From G963663315 sp963665165 (GTDB lineage Bacteria > Pseudomonadota > Gammaproteobacteria > Arenicellales > Poriferihabitantaceae), in the NCBI GenBank assembly GCA_963665165.1, contig OY761989.1:1550001-1614000 (forward strand): a stretch of 64,000 bases of DNA, in the 5' to 3' direction. The translations under genes were made by a program, and so were the position numbers. The notes under the pieces were generated by a model. The model was not told the origin of the DNA and searched no databases. It saw only the letters and a program-made list of their open reading frames with translations. Of the stretch, positions 17,552 to 26,475 are shown piece by piece. Positions within the stretch are counted from its first letter, which is position 1, and each line of letters starts with the position of its first letter.

Positions 17552-18505
17552 TCAACAGCCCGACTGGAAAATCCTCGCTCTCACCATTTCCGCCACTTCG
17601 ACCGCAACCAGGCCGTCTTCGCCACTGACCAAAGGCTGCCGGTCGTGGCTGACACAGTCAATGAAGTGGGCCAACTCGACATTCAGGGGTTGTTGGGGAG
17701 AGACCTCGATATCCCGGCGTTCCATTTCCGGGAAGTTGCTGCCTTCCTTTTTCCTGCCCGTCCTGACTTCAGATAATTGCTGGGTCAGATAATTCAATCC
17801 AAGATATCGGTCCTCGGAAAACACCCGGATCCGGCGAAATCGCTGGGTCGATACCCGACTGGAAGTGACATTGGCAACCGCTCCGTTTTCAAATTCCAGA
17901 CGCGCGTTTGCGATATCGACATGATCGGTCACAACCGGCGTACCGGTGGCCGAAACGGACTTCAGTCCCGACCGGATCAACGAAAGCACGATATCGATAT
18001 CATGGATCATCAGGTCGGTGACGACATCGACATCGGTTGCGCGTTCACTGAATTCCCCCAGCCGGTGGACTTCGATGAACCGGGGGTTTTGCGCCAGTTC
18101 CACTATTTTCATGACCCCTGCGTTGAAACGCTCCAGATGCCCGATCTGCAATATGACGCCGGACGCTTCCGCGATGCGGACAATCCTTGCGCTTTCCTCT
18201 ACAGTCGGCGCAACCGGCTTTTCGAGCAGGGTATGGATCCCGGCTTCAAGAAACGGACGCGCAACCGGCAGGTGGACACTGGTGGGAACCACAATGCTGA
18301 CCGCGTCGATCCCACCCAGAACCTCTTGTGCGCCAGTCAGCGCCTGACAGTCACAATCTTTGGCGACAGACTGTGCCACGGTCGCATCGGTATCCACTAC
18401 CGCAATCAGGTCGACGTTATCCATTTCATGGTAGATTCTGGCGTGAATCCGGCCCAGATACCCTGCCCCGATCACCGCGACCCTGATCTTCCTGTTATTA
18501 TTCAA
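17552..18505 (-). CDS. Gfo/Idh/MocA family NAD(P)-dependent oxidoreductase
   Basis: A 317-residue Rossmann-fold dehydrogenase. The dinucleotide-binding motif VAVIGAGYLGRIHARIY is at residues 9-25. EKPVAPT carries the family's catalytic lysine, and the second domain contains DLMIHDIDIVLSL. The combination resembles sugar-nucleotide 3-dehydrogenases such as GnnA, but a partner aminotransferase is absent, so the substrate is unknown. The frame opens with TTG at 18505 without a clear ribosome binding site. Confidence 0.85.
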   Translation of the reverse strand: MNNNRKIRVAVIGAGYLGRIHARIYHEMDNVDLIAVVDTDATVAQSVAKDCDCQALTGAQEVLGGIDAVSIVVPTSVHLPVARPFLEAGIHTLLEKPVAPTVEESARIVRIAEASGVILQIGHLERFNAGVMKIVELAQNPRFIEVHRLGEFSERATDVDVVTDLMIHDIDIVLSLIRSGLKSVSATGTPVVTDHVDIANARLEFENGAVANVTSSRVSTQRFRRIRVFSEDRYLGLNYLTQQLSEVRTGRKKEGSNFPEMERRDIEVSPQQPLNVELAHFIDCVSHDRQPLVSGEDGLVAVEVAEMVRARIFQSGC

Positions 18506-18506
18506 T

Positions 18507-18534
18507 TTGACAGTTCAGTTATATGTGGTAGAAA
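18507..18534 (+). promoter_or_regulatory. Possible promoter upstream of the SDR gene
   Basis: A perfect -35 hexamer TTGACA at 18507-18512 is followed after 16 bases by TAGAAA at 18529-18534. It lies at the start of the 201-base gap between the divergent oxidoreductase and SDR genes. The gap also holds a possible hairpin at about 18643-18674 (CCTGCCC with GGGGCAGG). Confidence 0.35.
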
Positions 18535-18706
18535 TAGCGGGGATGCCCGGTCTCGAACATCAGCGGATTCTAGTGGACAATCGGAAATTAATCCATTCGA
18601 CCGGAGCAATCATCGTAAAACGGGGCCGGTCATTCAACGCAGATCCTGCCCTTGACCCTGACCGGGGGCAGGAATCCGGATATCAACCGTACAGGCGGAA
18701 AACCCG

Positions 18707-19543
18707 ATGAATAAAAACAACCCGGTTCTGATCACCGGCTGTTCGACCGGCATTGGCCGTTGTCTGGCTTTGGGTTTGCATGCCCGGGACTACCATGTCA
18801 TAGCCAGTTGCCGCAACCCGGACGACCTGTCCGGTCTGGTTGAATCCGGCCTGGACGCGGTTGCGCTGGATCTGGATGATTCCGACTCCATCGGGGATGG
18901 CCTTGCCAAAACCCTCGAACTGACGGGCGGCAAACTGTTCGGACTGATCAATAATGGCGCTTACGGACAACCGGGCGCGGTTGAGGATCTGACCCGGGCC
19001 AGTTTGCAGGCCCAGTTTGAAACCAATGTTTTCGGAACCCAGGAACTTACCAACCGGGTGATCCCGATCATGCGGCAAGGCAATACAGGGCGGATCATAC
19101 AGATCAGTTCGGTCCTCGGCTTTGTCTGCCTGAAATACCGTGGCGCTTACAACGCCAGCAAGTATGCCCTGGAAGGGTTGACCGACACCATGCGCCTGGA
19201 ACTGGCCGGTTCCGGGATTGAACTGAGCCTGATCGAACCCGGTCCGATCACCAGCGAATTCAGGGTCAATTCCCTGCGGAAATTCATCGAACTGATCGAA
19301 CACATTGATCGAAGCCGCAGCGCCCACCAGGCAGAATACCAGGAACTGGAAAAACGCCTGAAGAGTGACCACCCGACCCGTTATACGTTGCCGCCCGAAG
19401 CGGTACTGGAAGCCACCGTCCAGGCGCTGGAAAGTCCCCGCCCCAGGATCAGGTACCGGGTAACGACACCGACCAAAGTGCTGGCGCTACTGAAGCGCGT
19501 CCTGACCGACCGGATGCTGGACAACTACCTGCTCAAACGCTGA
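18707..19543 (+). CDS. Short-chain dehydrogenase/reductase family protein
   Basis: A 278-residue SDR with the N-terminal cofactor motif ITGCSTGIGRCLALG, the NNGAYG motif, catalytic Ser in ISSVLGF and the YxxxK pair in GAYNASKYALEGL. Absence of a signal or membrane segment suggests a cytoplasmic enzyme. The C-terminal region (PRPRIRYRVTTPTKVLALLK) resembles classical SDRs related to retinol/steroid-type reductases. The substrate cannot be told from sequence. Convergent with the peroxiredoxin gene across 14 bases. Confidence 0.85.
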   Translation: MNKNNPVLITGCSTGIGRCLALGLHARDYHVIASCRNPDDLSGLVESGLDAVALDLDDSDSIGDGLAKTLELTGGKLFGLINNGAYGQPGAVEDLTRASLQAQFETNVFGTQELTNRVIPIMRQGNTGRIIQISSVLGFVCLKYRGAYNASKYALEGLTDTMRLELAGSGIELSLIEPGPITSEFRVNSLRKFIELIEHIDRSRSAHQAEYQELEKRLKSDHPTRYTLPPEAVLEATVQALESPRPRIRYRVTTPTKVLALLKRVLTDRMLDNYLLKR

Positions 19544-19557
19544 TCGGTCGAACCCGG

Positions 19558-20043
19558 TTACAGCAGCGCCAGGATGGTTTCGGCGTCGCTCACTTCAAGC
19601 GCCGGGCCGGATGACTCGACATTCAGGTGAGTGACCACCCCGTCCTCGGCAATCAGCGCATAGCGCTGCGAGCGAATGCCGAAGTTGCGGGCGGTCAGGT
19701 CCAGTTCCATACCCAACGCTTCAGTCAATGAGGCGCTTCCGTCCGCCAGCATCAGAATATGATCCCCGGCGTTTTGCGCCTTACCCCATGCGTCCATCAC
19801 AAAGGCATCATTCACGGACAGGCAGGCGACTGTATCCACGCCTTTCGCCTGGATCGCGTCGTGGTGGACCACATATCCCGGCAAGTGGGCATTGGAACAG
19901 GTCGGCGTAAACGCCCCCGGCAACGCGAACAGGACCACTTTCCTGCCGGCGAAAATCTCATCGGTCGTGATGTCTTTCGGGCCGTCAGCGGTCATCGTGG
20001 AAAGCGATACATTGGGAATCCGGTCCCCGATTTTTATGGTCAT
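19558..20043 (-). CDS. Peroxiredoxin, Prx5/AhpE-like thioredoxin-fold peroxidase
   Basis: A 161-residue peroxidase that reduces H2O2 or organic hydroperoxides. From the ATG at 20043 it begins MTIKIGDRIPNVSL. The peroxidatic cysteine lies in PGAFTPTCSNAHLPGY, the PMP20/Prx5 signature. The frame is open for 12 more codons upstream, but the conserved protein starts at 20043, with GAGG upstream. No C-terminal glutaredoxin domain is fused. Confidence 0.92.
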   Translation of the reverse strand: MTIKIGDRIPNVSLSTMTADGPKDITTDEIFAGRKVVLFALPGAFTPTCSNAHLPGYVVHHDAIQAKGVDTVACLSVNDAFVMDAWGKAQNAGDHILMLADGSASLTEALGMELDLTARNFGIRSQRYALIAEDGVVTHLNVESSGPALEVSDAETILALL

Positions 20044-20192
20044 GGAAAGCGCCTCATCAAGTTGTGAATGAATAATCATCGCGTGTTACGCGATTGCACG
20101 GGAATTATACACATCATCATCCATTTTGCCCTGCCCGGTGGAGGAAACAGGCGCTTCCAACCGCAAGGCGGATACCGGAGATACCGTAAAAG

Positions 20193-21059
20193 TCACAGCA
20201 GCCACCACAGTACGATTGACAGTATGCCGACGGACATCGTATTTGAAATCAGGACGATGGAGGCCACCACTTCCGGCTGCTGGTTGTATTGTTCCGAAAA
20301 CAGGAAATTCAGCACCGCCGGCGGCAATGCGGAAAACAGGATCAGAATCCCGATCTGGAACGGAGTCAGGGGCAGTATCCAGGCTGCGACGGCGGCAAAC
20401 ACAAGCCCCGACAACGGACAGAGCAGGCCGGCTACCACTCCGATTTTCCAGTGTTCCATCTGCGTCTTTCGCATCCGTACGCCCAGGGAAAAAAGCATCA
20501 GCGGAATCCCGACCTGGCCGAGCATGGTGATTGGAAACTGTATGACCTCGGGAAGCCTGGTCCCGGTGAAATTGAACACGAGCGCCAGCAGGGTCGCGAT
20601 ATTGACCGCGTTCCCAAGCAGGTTCTTCCACGACACCGCCCCTCCGAACAGATAGACGCCAAACGTGAAATGCCCCAGGTTGCTGACCAGAAACAATATG
20701 ATTGCGGCTTCCAGCCCCTGCTCGCCAAACGCCAGGACGGCTACCGGCAATCCCAGATTCCCGCAGTTGTTGAACATCATGCTCGGCACGAACGCGCGAC
20801 CGGGATATTTCAGCATCCGTCCCACCGGCCAGGCAATCAGCCCCGATCCGAGAATAACCAGAATCCCGCCGACGATCAACCAGCGGTAGGTGACAATCGC
20901 AAACTCCCCGCCCGCCACGACATCGAATATCAACGCCGGCAGGAACACCCGCAAAACGAGTCCGTTCGCCACCCCCATATCGGGCTCGAACCTGCGGGCA
21001 TACAGGAAGCCGAGCAGTACGATGAAAACGACGGGAAACAGAATCGAGATAATTTCCAA
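20193..21059 (-). CDS. AEC family transporter (auxin efflux carrier-like)
   Basis: A 288-residue integral membrane protein with about ten hydrophobic helices. The family hallmark NNCGNLGLPVAV is present in the N-terminal half and a GIPLMLFSLGVRM segment in the middle. Bacterial members export or import organic acids such as malate and malonate; the substrate here is unknown. The start is a TTG at 21059 with GGAG seven bases upstream. Confidence 0.87.
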   Translation of the reverse strand: MEIISILFPVVFIVLLGFLYARRFEPDMGVANGLVLRVFLPALIFDVVAGGEFAIVTYRWLIVGGILVILGSGLIAWPVGRMLKYPGRAFVPSMMFNNCGNLGLPVAVLAFGEQGLEAAIILFLVSNLGHFTFGVYLFGGAVSWKNLLGNAVNIATLLALVFNFTGTRLPEVIQFPITMLGQVGIPLMLFSLGVRMRKTQMEHWKIGVVAGLLCPLSGLVFAAVAAWILPLTPFQIGILILFSALPPAVLNFLFSEQYNQQPEVVASIVLISNTMSVGILSIVLWWLL

Positions 21060-21090
21060 CAGGGTCTCCGGACGTATCGGGACAGGAACC

Positions 21091-21714
21091 CTACCGATAA
21101 ATCTCCAATTGGCGGATTATATTCTGCCTTGCCCGGTTTTCCAGACGGGTATTGAAATATTCCGTATAAAAAATGCGGCTCCGGTTCATGAGCCGGTTCA
21201 TGAATTCAATCTGCCCGCAAACAAACATCTCGTCATCCAATTGATGGTTTTCCTCTCTTATTTTTTGCCCGTCCGCGGCAAATCCCTCCCAGTGCTGTCC
21301 AAGACCGCTCAAGTCGATATCCACCATGTACAGGGAACAGGGGTCGGCTGGCATTTCCTGGTGGGTGGTATACAAAATACAACGGTTAACCGCGCGGATG
21401 ATATCCGGATTCAGCCGGCCGGACGCCAGGGAGGAAAACCAGCGGGCGCTTTCGGCCTCATTATCGCTGGCCGCGATTTCATAAATGGCGTCATGGAACC
21501 AGATCGACAACTCGATAATATCCCGGCTGGTTTGCGTAAGGGCGGTATTGATCGAATCGAATTCTGCCAGGCAATGGCGGATGTGGTCGCCGTTATGGTA
21601 GACACGATGGGATTCATCGTACCGGTCTTCCAGCGCCCGGAATATCCCAGGGCATGCGGGGTCATCAGGCTCAGCGCATCGTTTCCAGAGAGCGGCGAAG
21701 CGGTCAGCTTTCAT
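21091..21714 (-). CDS. HD-domain predicted metal-dependent hydrolase
   Basis: A protein of the COG4339-like HD family. From the ATG at 21714 (MKADRFAALW) it has 207 residues; the frame is open to a TTG at 21741. The metal-binding pattern is visible as YHNGDHIRHCL followed by the HD pair in WFHDAIYE. Near the C terminus is QIEFMNRLMNRSRIFYTEYF. The substrate is unknown. It is co-oriented with the VOC and carbonic anhydrase genes upstream. Confidence 0.8.
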   Translation of the reverse strand: MKADRFAALWKRCAEPDDPACPGIFRALEDRYDESHRVYHNGDHIRHCLAEFDSINTALTQTSRDIIELSIWFHDAIYEIAASDNEAESARWFSSLASGRLNPDIIRAVNRCILYTTHQEMPADPCSLYMVDIDLSGLGQHWEGFAADGQKIREENHQLDDEMFVCGQIEFMNRLMNRSRIFYTEYFNTRLENRARQNIIRQLEIYR

Positions 21715-21750
21715 ATCCGGCGATTCCTGTGTATGGGTCAATACCGGGGG

Positions 21751-22131
21751 TCAATGCCAGCACACAACCTCGATTTTATTGCCATCGGGGTCTTTTATGA
21801 ATGCGGCATAATATCCTTTTCCGTATTCGGTTCTGTAACCCGGTTCGCCGTCAGGTTCAGCCCCGTTGCGAATCGCCGCCTGCCAGAACCGGTCCACCTG
21901 CCCGGTTGAAACCGCCCTGAAGGCAGTATGGACACCGTTCCCGGGCGTCGCGTCCGCATTATCGAGCGGTGTATTGATCCAGAATTCATAATCGTCTCCA
22001 TAGGCAATCGCCTGTCCCGGGATTTCATGTTTCCGGTAAATACCGATCGCAGACAAGACATGATCATAGAACTCACCCGCAGCATTCAAATCGTTCACGC
22101 CCATGGATACATGGTCAATCATGGTTTTCAT
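21751..22131 (-). CDS. VOC family (glyoxalase/bleomycin-resistance-like) protein
   Basis: A 126-residue single-module vicinal-oxygen-chelate protein: MIDHVSMGVNDLNAAGEFYD at the N terminus and FIKDPDGNKIEVVCW at the C terminus, with the metal-binding His and Glu positions. Such proteins include lyases, dioxygenases and resistance proteins; no specific role can be assigned. ATG at 22131 has GGTGGAT upstream; ATG at 22122 and GTG at 22140 are alternatives. Confidence 0.85.
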   Translation of the reverse strand: MKTMIDHVSMGVNDLNAAGEFYDHVLSAIGIYRKHEIPGQAIAYGDDYEFWINTPLDNADATPGNGVHTAFRAVSTGQVDRFWQAAIRNGAEPDGEPGYRTEYGKGYYAAFIKDPDGNKIEVVCWH

Positions 22132-22159
22132 CGGATCCACCCATACTCACTGGCCATAC

Positions 22160-22768
22160 TCACTGGAGGAAATCCACCCGGCCGGTGACGAGATCGTATT
22201 CAGCGCCTACCAGCATGAGCCTGCCCGCTTCGATGAGCTGCCCGAGCAGTTCCGAGCCTTGGGCGAGAGCAGCCACCTGGGCCCGGACATTGGCCCTCAC
22301 CGCTTGTCGAACCAGCGTATCGTGATCGGCATGCACAGCCGTGTCCGGCAGCGACTGCACTGCCGGGCGGATGCGGTCCAGGATGGCATCCAGGTTTCCG
22401 GAACCGTTTTCGGGAAAGTGGCCAGGTTTTTTCAGCGCCGCCTGAATGGCGCCGCACCGGGTGTGTCCCAGCACCACCACCAGCCCGATGCCGAACATGC
22501 CGACGGCGAACTCCACGCTGCCCACCTGGGACGGCGCCGCCACGTTGCCCGCTACACGAATGACGAAGAGGTCGCCAAGCCCCTGATCGAACACCAACTC
22601 CACGGGCGCCCGTGAATCGGAACAGCCAAGGATGATGGCGAACGGGGTCTGGCCATCAACGAGCCGGGCGCGCAGGCGCCAACCGATAGCGCCGCTCCGC
22701 CGCCGACCGGCGACGAAACGCCGGTTCCCTTCCTTCAGTCGTTCGATTGCTTCCAGAGCGGTGGTCAT
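22160..22768 (-). CDS. can: Beta-class carbonic anhydrase
   Basis: A 202-residue zinc enzyme that interconverts CO2 and bicarbonate. From the ATG at 22768 the zinc ligands are C49 (LGCSDSRAP, with the D51/R53 dyad), H102 and C105 (GHTRCGA). The start lies one base after the greA stop, so the gene is probably on the carA-carB-greA transcript. Its product may supply bicarbonate to carbamoyl phosphate synthetase. The frame extends 24 codons into greA but has no homology there. Confidence 0.94.
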   Translation of the reverse strand: MTTALEAIERLKEGNRRFVAGRRRSGAIGWRLRARLVDGQTPFAIILGCSDSRAPVELVFDQGLGDLFVIRVAGNVAAPSQVGSVEFAVGMFGIGLVVVLGHTRCGAIQAALKKPGHFPENGSGNLDAILDRIRPAVQSLPDTAVHADHDTLVRQAVRANVRAQVAALAQGSELLGQLIEAGRLMLVGAEYDLVTGRVDFLQ

Positions 22769-22769
22769 C

Positions 22770-23249
22770 CTACTGGTAACTGACCCCCAGAATTTCGTAA
22801 ATTCTTTTGCCGCCGGGCGCGGCAACCTCGATTTCGTCACCGGTATTCTTGCCCAGAAGTGACCTGCCGATCGGGGAACTGATCGAAATTCTTCCCTGGC
22901 TCAGGTCGGCTTCAAGATTTCCGACCAACTGGTAGGTGACTGATTGGTCTTCATCGACATCGTAAAGATCGACATAAGCGCCAAATACCACCCGGTCTTC
23001 GCGGCCGATTTTCACCGGGTCGATGACCTCTGCGATGGAAAGACTCGATTCGAGTTCGGCAATCCGGCCTTCGATAAAACCCTGTTGCTCCTTCGCGGCA
23101 TCGTATTCGGCGTTTTCGGAAAGGTCGCCATGGGATCGGGCTTCCGCAATAGCGGCTATGATTCTCGGCCGATCGACACTCTTCAGTTTTTTCAGTTCCT
23201 CACGCAGGGCCTCGGCGCCCTTGCGGGTCAATACTACTCTTTTACTCAT
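22770..23249 (-). CDS. greA: Transcription elongation factor GreA
   Basis: Rescues backtracked RNA polymerase by stimulating transcript cleavage. From the ATG at 23249 (MSKRVVLTRKGAEALREEL) it has 159 residues, matching E. coli (158). The N-terminal coiled coil carries the acidic tip (GDLSENAEYDAAKEQQGFIE) and the C-terminal FKBP-like domain has SPIGRSLLGKNTGDEIEV. It overlaps the carB stop by 8 bases. dapB-carA-carB-greA is a conserved order. Confidence 0.97.
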   Translation of the reverse strand: MSKRVVLTRKGAEALREELKKLKSVDRPRIIAAIAEARSHGDLSENAEYDAAKEQQGFIEGRIAELESSLSIAEVIDPVKIGREDRVVFGAYVDLYDVDEDQSVTYQLVGNLEADLSQGRISISSPIGRSLLGKNTGDEIEVAAPGGKRIYEILGVSYQ

Positions 23250-26200
23250 ACGGAATCCGGACAAGTTGTTCATGCAACGCCTGCAACTGGTTGACAGTAA
23301 TCGTGCCGGCGTATCGATGAGCTTCGGCGGAAGCCCTGGCCGCCGCCAGGGTCGTGTAATACGTCACCTTGTGCAGTAATGCCTGTCGACGAATTGTATA
23401 GGAATCTTTCAGGCTCTGCTTGCCGGATGTGGTATTGACGATCAGGTCGAATTCATGATTCTTGATCATGTCTACGACATGGGGCCGGCCTTCAATGACC
23501 TTGTTGACCAGCCTGACCGGAATACCCGCCTCCCGGATCACGTTGCCGGTCCCTTCAGTGGCCAGGATTTCAAACCCGGCGTTGTAAAAATACCGGACAA
23601 TCGGCACGGCTTCGCGCTGGTCTTCCTTGCGCAGGCTGAACATGATCCTGCCGGATCCGGGGATGCTGTATCCCGCCGCGTTCTGGGATTTCTCGAAGGC
23701 TTCACCAAAGCTGTCGCCAATGCCCATCACCTCACCGGTACTTTTCATTTCCGGGCCGAGCACCGTGTCCACCCCCGGAAATTTGATGAACGGGAATACC
23801 GCTTCCTTGACCGAGTAGAAACCCGGCGCCTGTTCACCCACGATACCCTGTTCGGCCAGGGAGCGCCCGGCCATGCAGCGTGAGGCAATCCGGGCCAGCG
23901 GCCTGGCGGTCGCCTTGGAGACGAACGGCACCGTTCTCGATGCCCTGGGATTGACTTCGAGAACGTAAATCCGATCGTCCTTGACCGCAAACTGCACATT
24001 CATCAAGCCGACCACATTCAGCGCCAGCGCCAGCGCGCGGGTCTGTGTCTTCAGTTCCTCCTGCAGGTTGCGGGACAGGCTGTACGGCGGCAGCGAGCAG
24101 GCGGAATCACCCGAATGGACTCCGGCCGCCTCGATATGCTCCATGATGCCGCCAATCACGACCTGTTCGCCGTCGCTGACCGCGTCCACGTCCACCTCGA
24201 CGGCGTCATTCAGGAACCGGTCCAGCAAAATCGGCGAATCGAACGAGGTTCCGGCTGTGGAATGCAGGTAGGTATCGAGATCCTGCGCATTGTAGACGAT
24301 TTCCATGCCCCTTCCACCCAGAACATAGGACGGGCGGACAACCAGCGGATAACCGATAACCGAAGCCAGGTCAAGCGCTTCATGCCGACTGGTCGCGGTC
24401 CGGTTCGGTGGTTGCAGCAAGTCCAGGTCAGCCAGCAGTTTCTGAAAGAACGCCCGGTCCTCCGCATGATGAATCGAGGCCGGTGTCGTGCCGATAATCG
24501 GAGTTCCCGCCTTTTCAAGATCGCGAGCCAGCTTCAGCGGAGTTTGACCGCCAAACTGGACAATAACCCCAAGCGGCTTTTCTATCCGGACAATCTCAAG
24601 CACATCTTCCAGAGTCAGCGATTCGAAATACAACCGGTCGGACGTGTCATAGTCGGTGGATACGGTTTCCGGATTGCAATTCACCATGATCGTTTCGTAT
24701 CCATCCTCACTGAGCGCCATTGAGGCATGCACGCAGCAATAGTCGAACTCGATTCCCTGCCCGATCCGGTTGGGTCCGCCGCCGAGCACGATTATTTTCT
24801 TTTTTCCGGTCGGGTTGGCTTCACATTCCTCTTCGTAAGTCGAGTACAGATACGCCGTGGCGGTATTGAATTCGGCGGCGCAGGAATCGACTCGTTTGAA
24901 TACCGGATGAATCGCATGACCGTACCGATAGTCCCTGACCTGCCGCTCATCGAGCTTCATCAACTTCGCGATACGGCAGTCCGAAAACCCTTTTGCCTTC
25001 CAGCCTCTCATGATGGCGGGAGAAAGACCGGTCAATTCCGACCCGGCAATCCCTTTCTCGGTTTCCACCAGATCCTGGATCTGGGCCAGGAACCAATAAT
25101 CAATCTTGCAGGTTTGATAGATTGTGTCGATGTTCATGCCGGCTCGAAAAGCCTCGGCAAGATACCAGGGCCTCCTGGCGCCGGGGATTCTCAGCTTCGA
25201 GGTCAGGTAATCGCGGGCGTTGCCGTTATCCGGCATCGTCTGGTCATCCAGCCCGCTGCTGCCGATCTCCAGTCCCCGCAACGCCTTCTGGAATGATTCC
25301 TGAAAGGTTCGCCCGATTGCCATGACTTCACCCACCGACTTCATTTGTGTGGTCAGGGTCGCATCCGCCTGCGGAAATTTCTCGAAATCGAACCGGGGAA
25401 TCTTGGTCACGACATAATCGATGCTCGGCTCAAACGAGGCTGGCGTCGCGCCATCGGTAATTTCATTCCTTAATTCATTCAGGGTCAATCCGACCGCAAG
25501 CCTGGCCGCCACCTTGGCAATCGGGAAACCGGTGGCCTTGGACGCCAGCGCCGAAGACCGTGACACCCTGGGATTCATTTCAATGATTATCATCCGGCCA
25601 TTATCGGGGTTGATTGCGAACTGGACGTTCGAACCTCCCGTATCCACTCCGATCTCCCGCAACACAGCGATACTGGCGTCCCGCATGATCTGGTATTCCT
25701 TGTCGGTCAGTGTCTGCGCCGGCGCGACCGTGATGGAATCGCCGGTATGTACGCCCATCGGGTCCAGATTCTCGATTGCGCAAACAATAATGCAGTTGTC
25801 ATTCCGATCCCGAACCACTTCCATTTCATATTCCTTCCAACCGATGATGCTTTCCTCGATCAGAAGCTCACTGGTCGGCGATGCGTCCAGGCCCCGATTG
25901 CAGATTTCATCGAACTCATCCATGTTGTAAGCAATCCCTCCGCCGCTGCCGCCCAGGGTGAACGAAGGTCTGACAATCACCGGGAAACCGATTTTCCCGA
26001 CAATCCTGTGGGCGTCCGCCAGGGAATGCGCCAGGTCACCGTTTGCAGTATCCAGATTGATCGCCGCCATGGCCTGGCGGAATTGCTCCCTGTCTTCCGC
26101 CTTGTCTATCGCTTCACGGGTCGCTCCGATCATTTCAACATGGAACTGTTCCAGCACGCCATGCCGATTCAGGTCCAGGGCGCAATTCAGCCCGGTTTGC

Positions 26201-26475
26201 CCTCCCATGGTGGGCAGGATCGCGTCCGGCCTTTCCGCCTCGATGATTTTGGATACGGTCTCCCACCGGATCGGTTCTATATAGGTCGCATCGGCAAAAC
26301 CCGGATCCGTCATAATGGTGGCGGGATTCGAGTTGACCAGTATGACCCGGTAACCCTCCTGCTTGAGCGCCTTGCACGCCTGAACCCCTGAATAATCGAA
26401 TTCACAGGCCTGACCGATAATAATCGGCCCCGCTCCGATAATGAGAATGGATTCAATGTCCTCCCTTTTAGGCAT
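23242..26475 (-). CDS. carB: Carbamoyl phosphate synthase large subunit
   Basis: A 1077-residue enzyme making carbamoyl phosphate from bicarbonate, ammonia and two ATP for arginine and pyrimidine synthesis. Two homologous ATP-grasp halves are visible, each beginning with a similar loop: IIGAGPIIIGQACEFDYSG and VLGGGPNRIGQGIEFDYC. The oligomerisation region and the C-terminal allosteric domain (GTGNVIREAGI, VNKVIEGRPHVVDMI) are complete. It overlaps carA by 8 bases and greA by 8 bases. Confidence 0.98.
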   Translation of the reverse strand: MPKREDIESILIIGAGPIIIGQACEFDYSGVQACKALKQEGYRVILVNSNPATIMTDPGFADATYIEPIRWETVSKIIEAERPDAILPTMGGQTGLNCALDLNRHGVLEQFHVEMIGATREAIDKAEDREQFRQAMAAINLDTANGDLAHSLADAHRIVGKIGFPVIVRPSFTLGGSGGGIAYNMDEFDEICNRGLDASPTSELLIEESIIGWKEYEMEVVRDRNDNCIIVCAIENLDPMGVHTGDSITVAPAQTLTDKEYQIMRDASIAVLREIGVDTGGSNVQFAINPDNGRMIIIEMNPRVSRSSALASKATGFPIAKVAARLAVGLTLNELRNEITDGATPASFEPSIDYVVTKIPRFDFEKFPQADATLTTQMKSVGEVMAIGRTFQESFQKALRGLEIGSSGLDDQTMPDNGNARDYLTSKLRIPGARRPWYLAEAFRAGMNIDTIYQTCKIDYWFLAQIQDLVETEKGIAGSELTGLSPAIMRGWKAKGFSDCRIAKLMKLDERQVRDYRYGHAIHPVFKRVDSCAAEFNTATAYLYSTYEEECEANPTGKKKIIVLGGGPNRIGQGIEFDYCCVHASMALSEDGYETIMVNCNPETVSTDYDTSDRLYFESLTLEDVLEIVRIEKPLGVIVQFGGQTPLKLARDLEKAGTPIIGTTPASIHHAEDRAFFQKLLADLDLLQPPNRTATSRHEALDLASVIGYPLVVRPSYVLGGRGMEIVYNAQDLDTYLHSTAGTSFDSPILLDRFLNDAVEVDVDAVSDGEQVVIGGIMEHIEAAGVHSGDSACSLPPYSLSRNLQEELKTQTRALALALNVVGLMNVQFAVKDDRIYVLEVNPRASRTVPFVSKATARPLARIASRCMAGRSLAEQGIVGEQAPGFYSVKEAVFPFIKFPGVDTVLGPEMKSTGEVMGIGDSFGEAFEKSQNAAGYSIPGSGRIMFSLRKEDQREAVPIVRYFYNAGFEILATEGTGNVIREAGIPVRLVNKVIEGRPHVVDMIKNHEFDLIVNTTSGKQSLKDSYTIRRQALLHKVTYYTTLAAARASAEAHRYAGTITVNQLQALHEQLVRIPYE

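Noticed and set aside
17777..18655. A 292-codon plus-strand frame opposite the Gfo/Idh gene
   Set aside because: The minus-strand protein has a complete Rossmann motif and catalytic lysine; the plus frame is a shadow.
20289..21155. A 288-codon plus-strand frame opposite the AEC transporter
   Set aside because: It is extremely Gln/Arg/His-rich, as expected for the antisense of a hydrophobic membrane protein.
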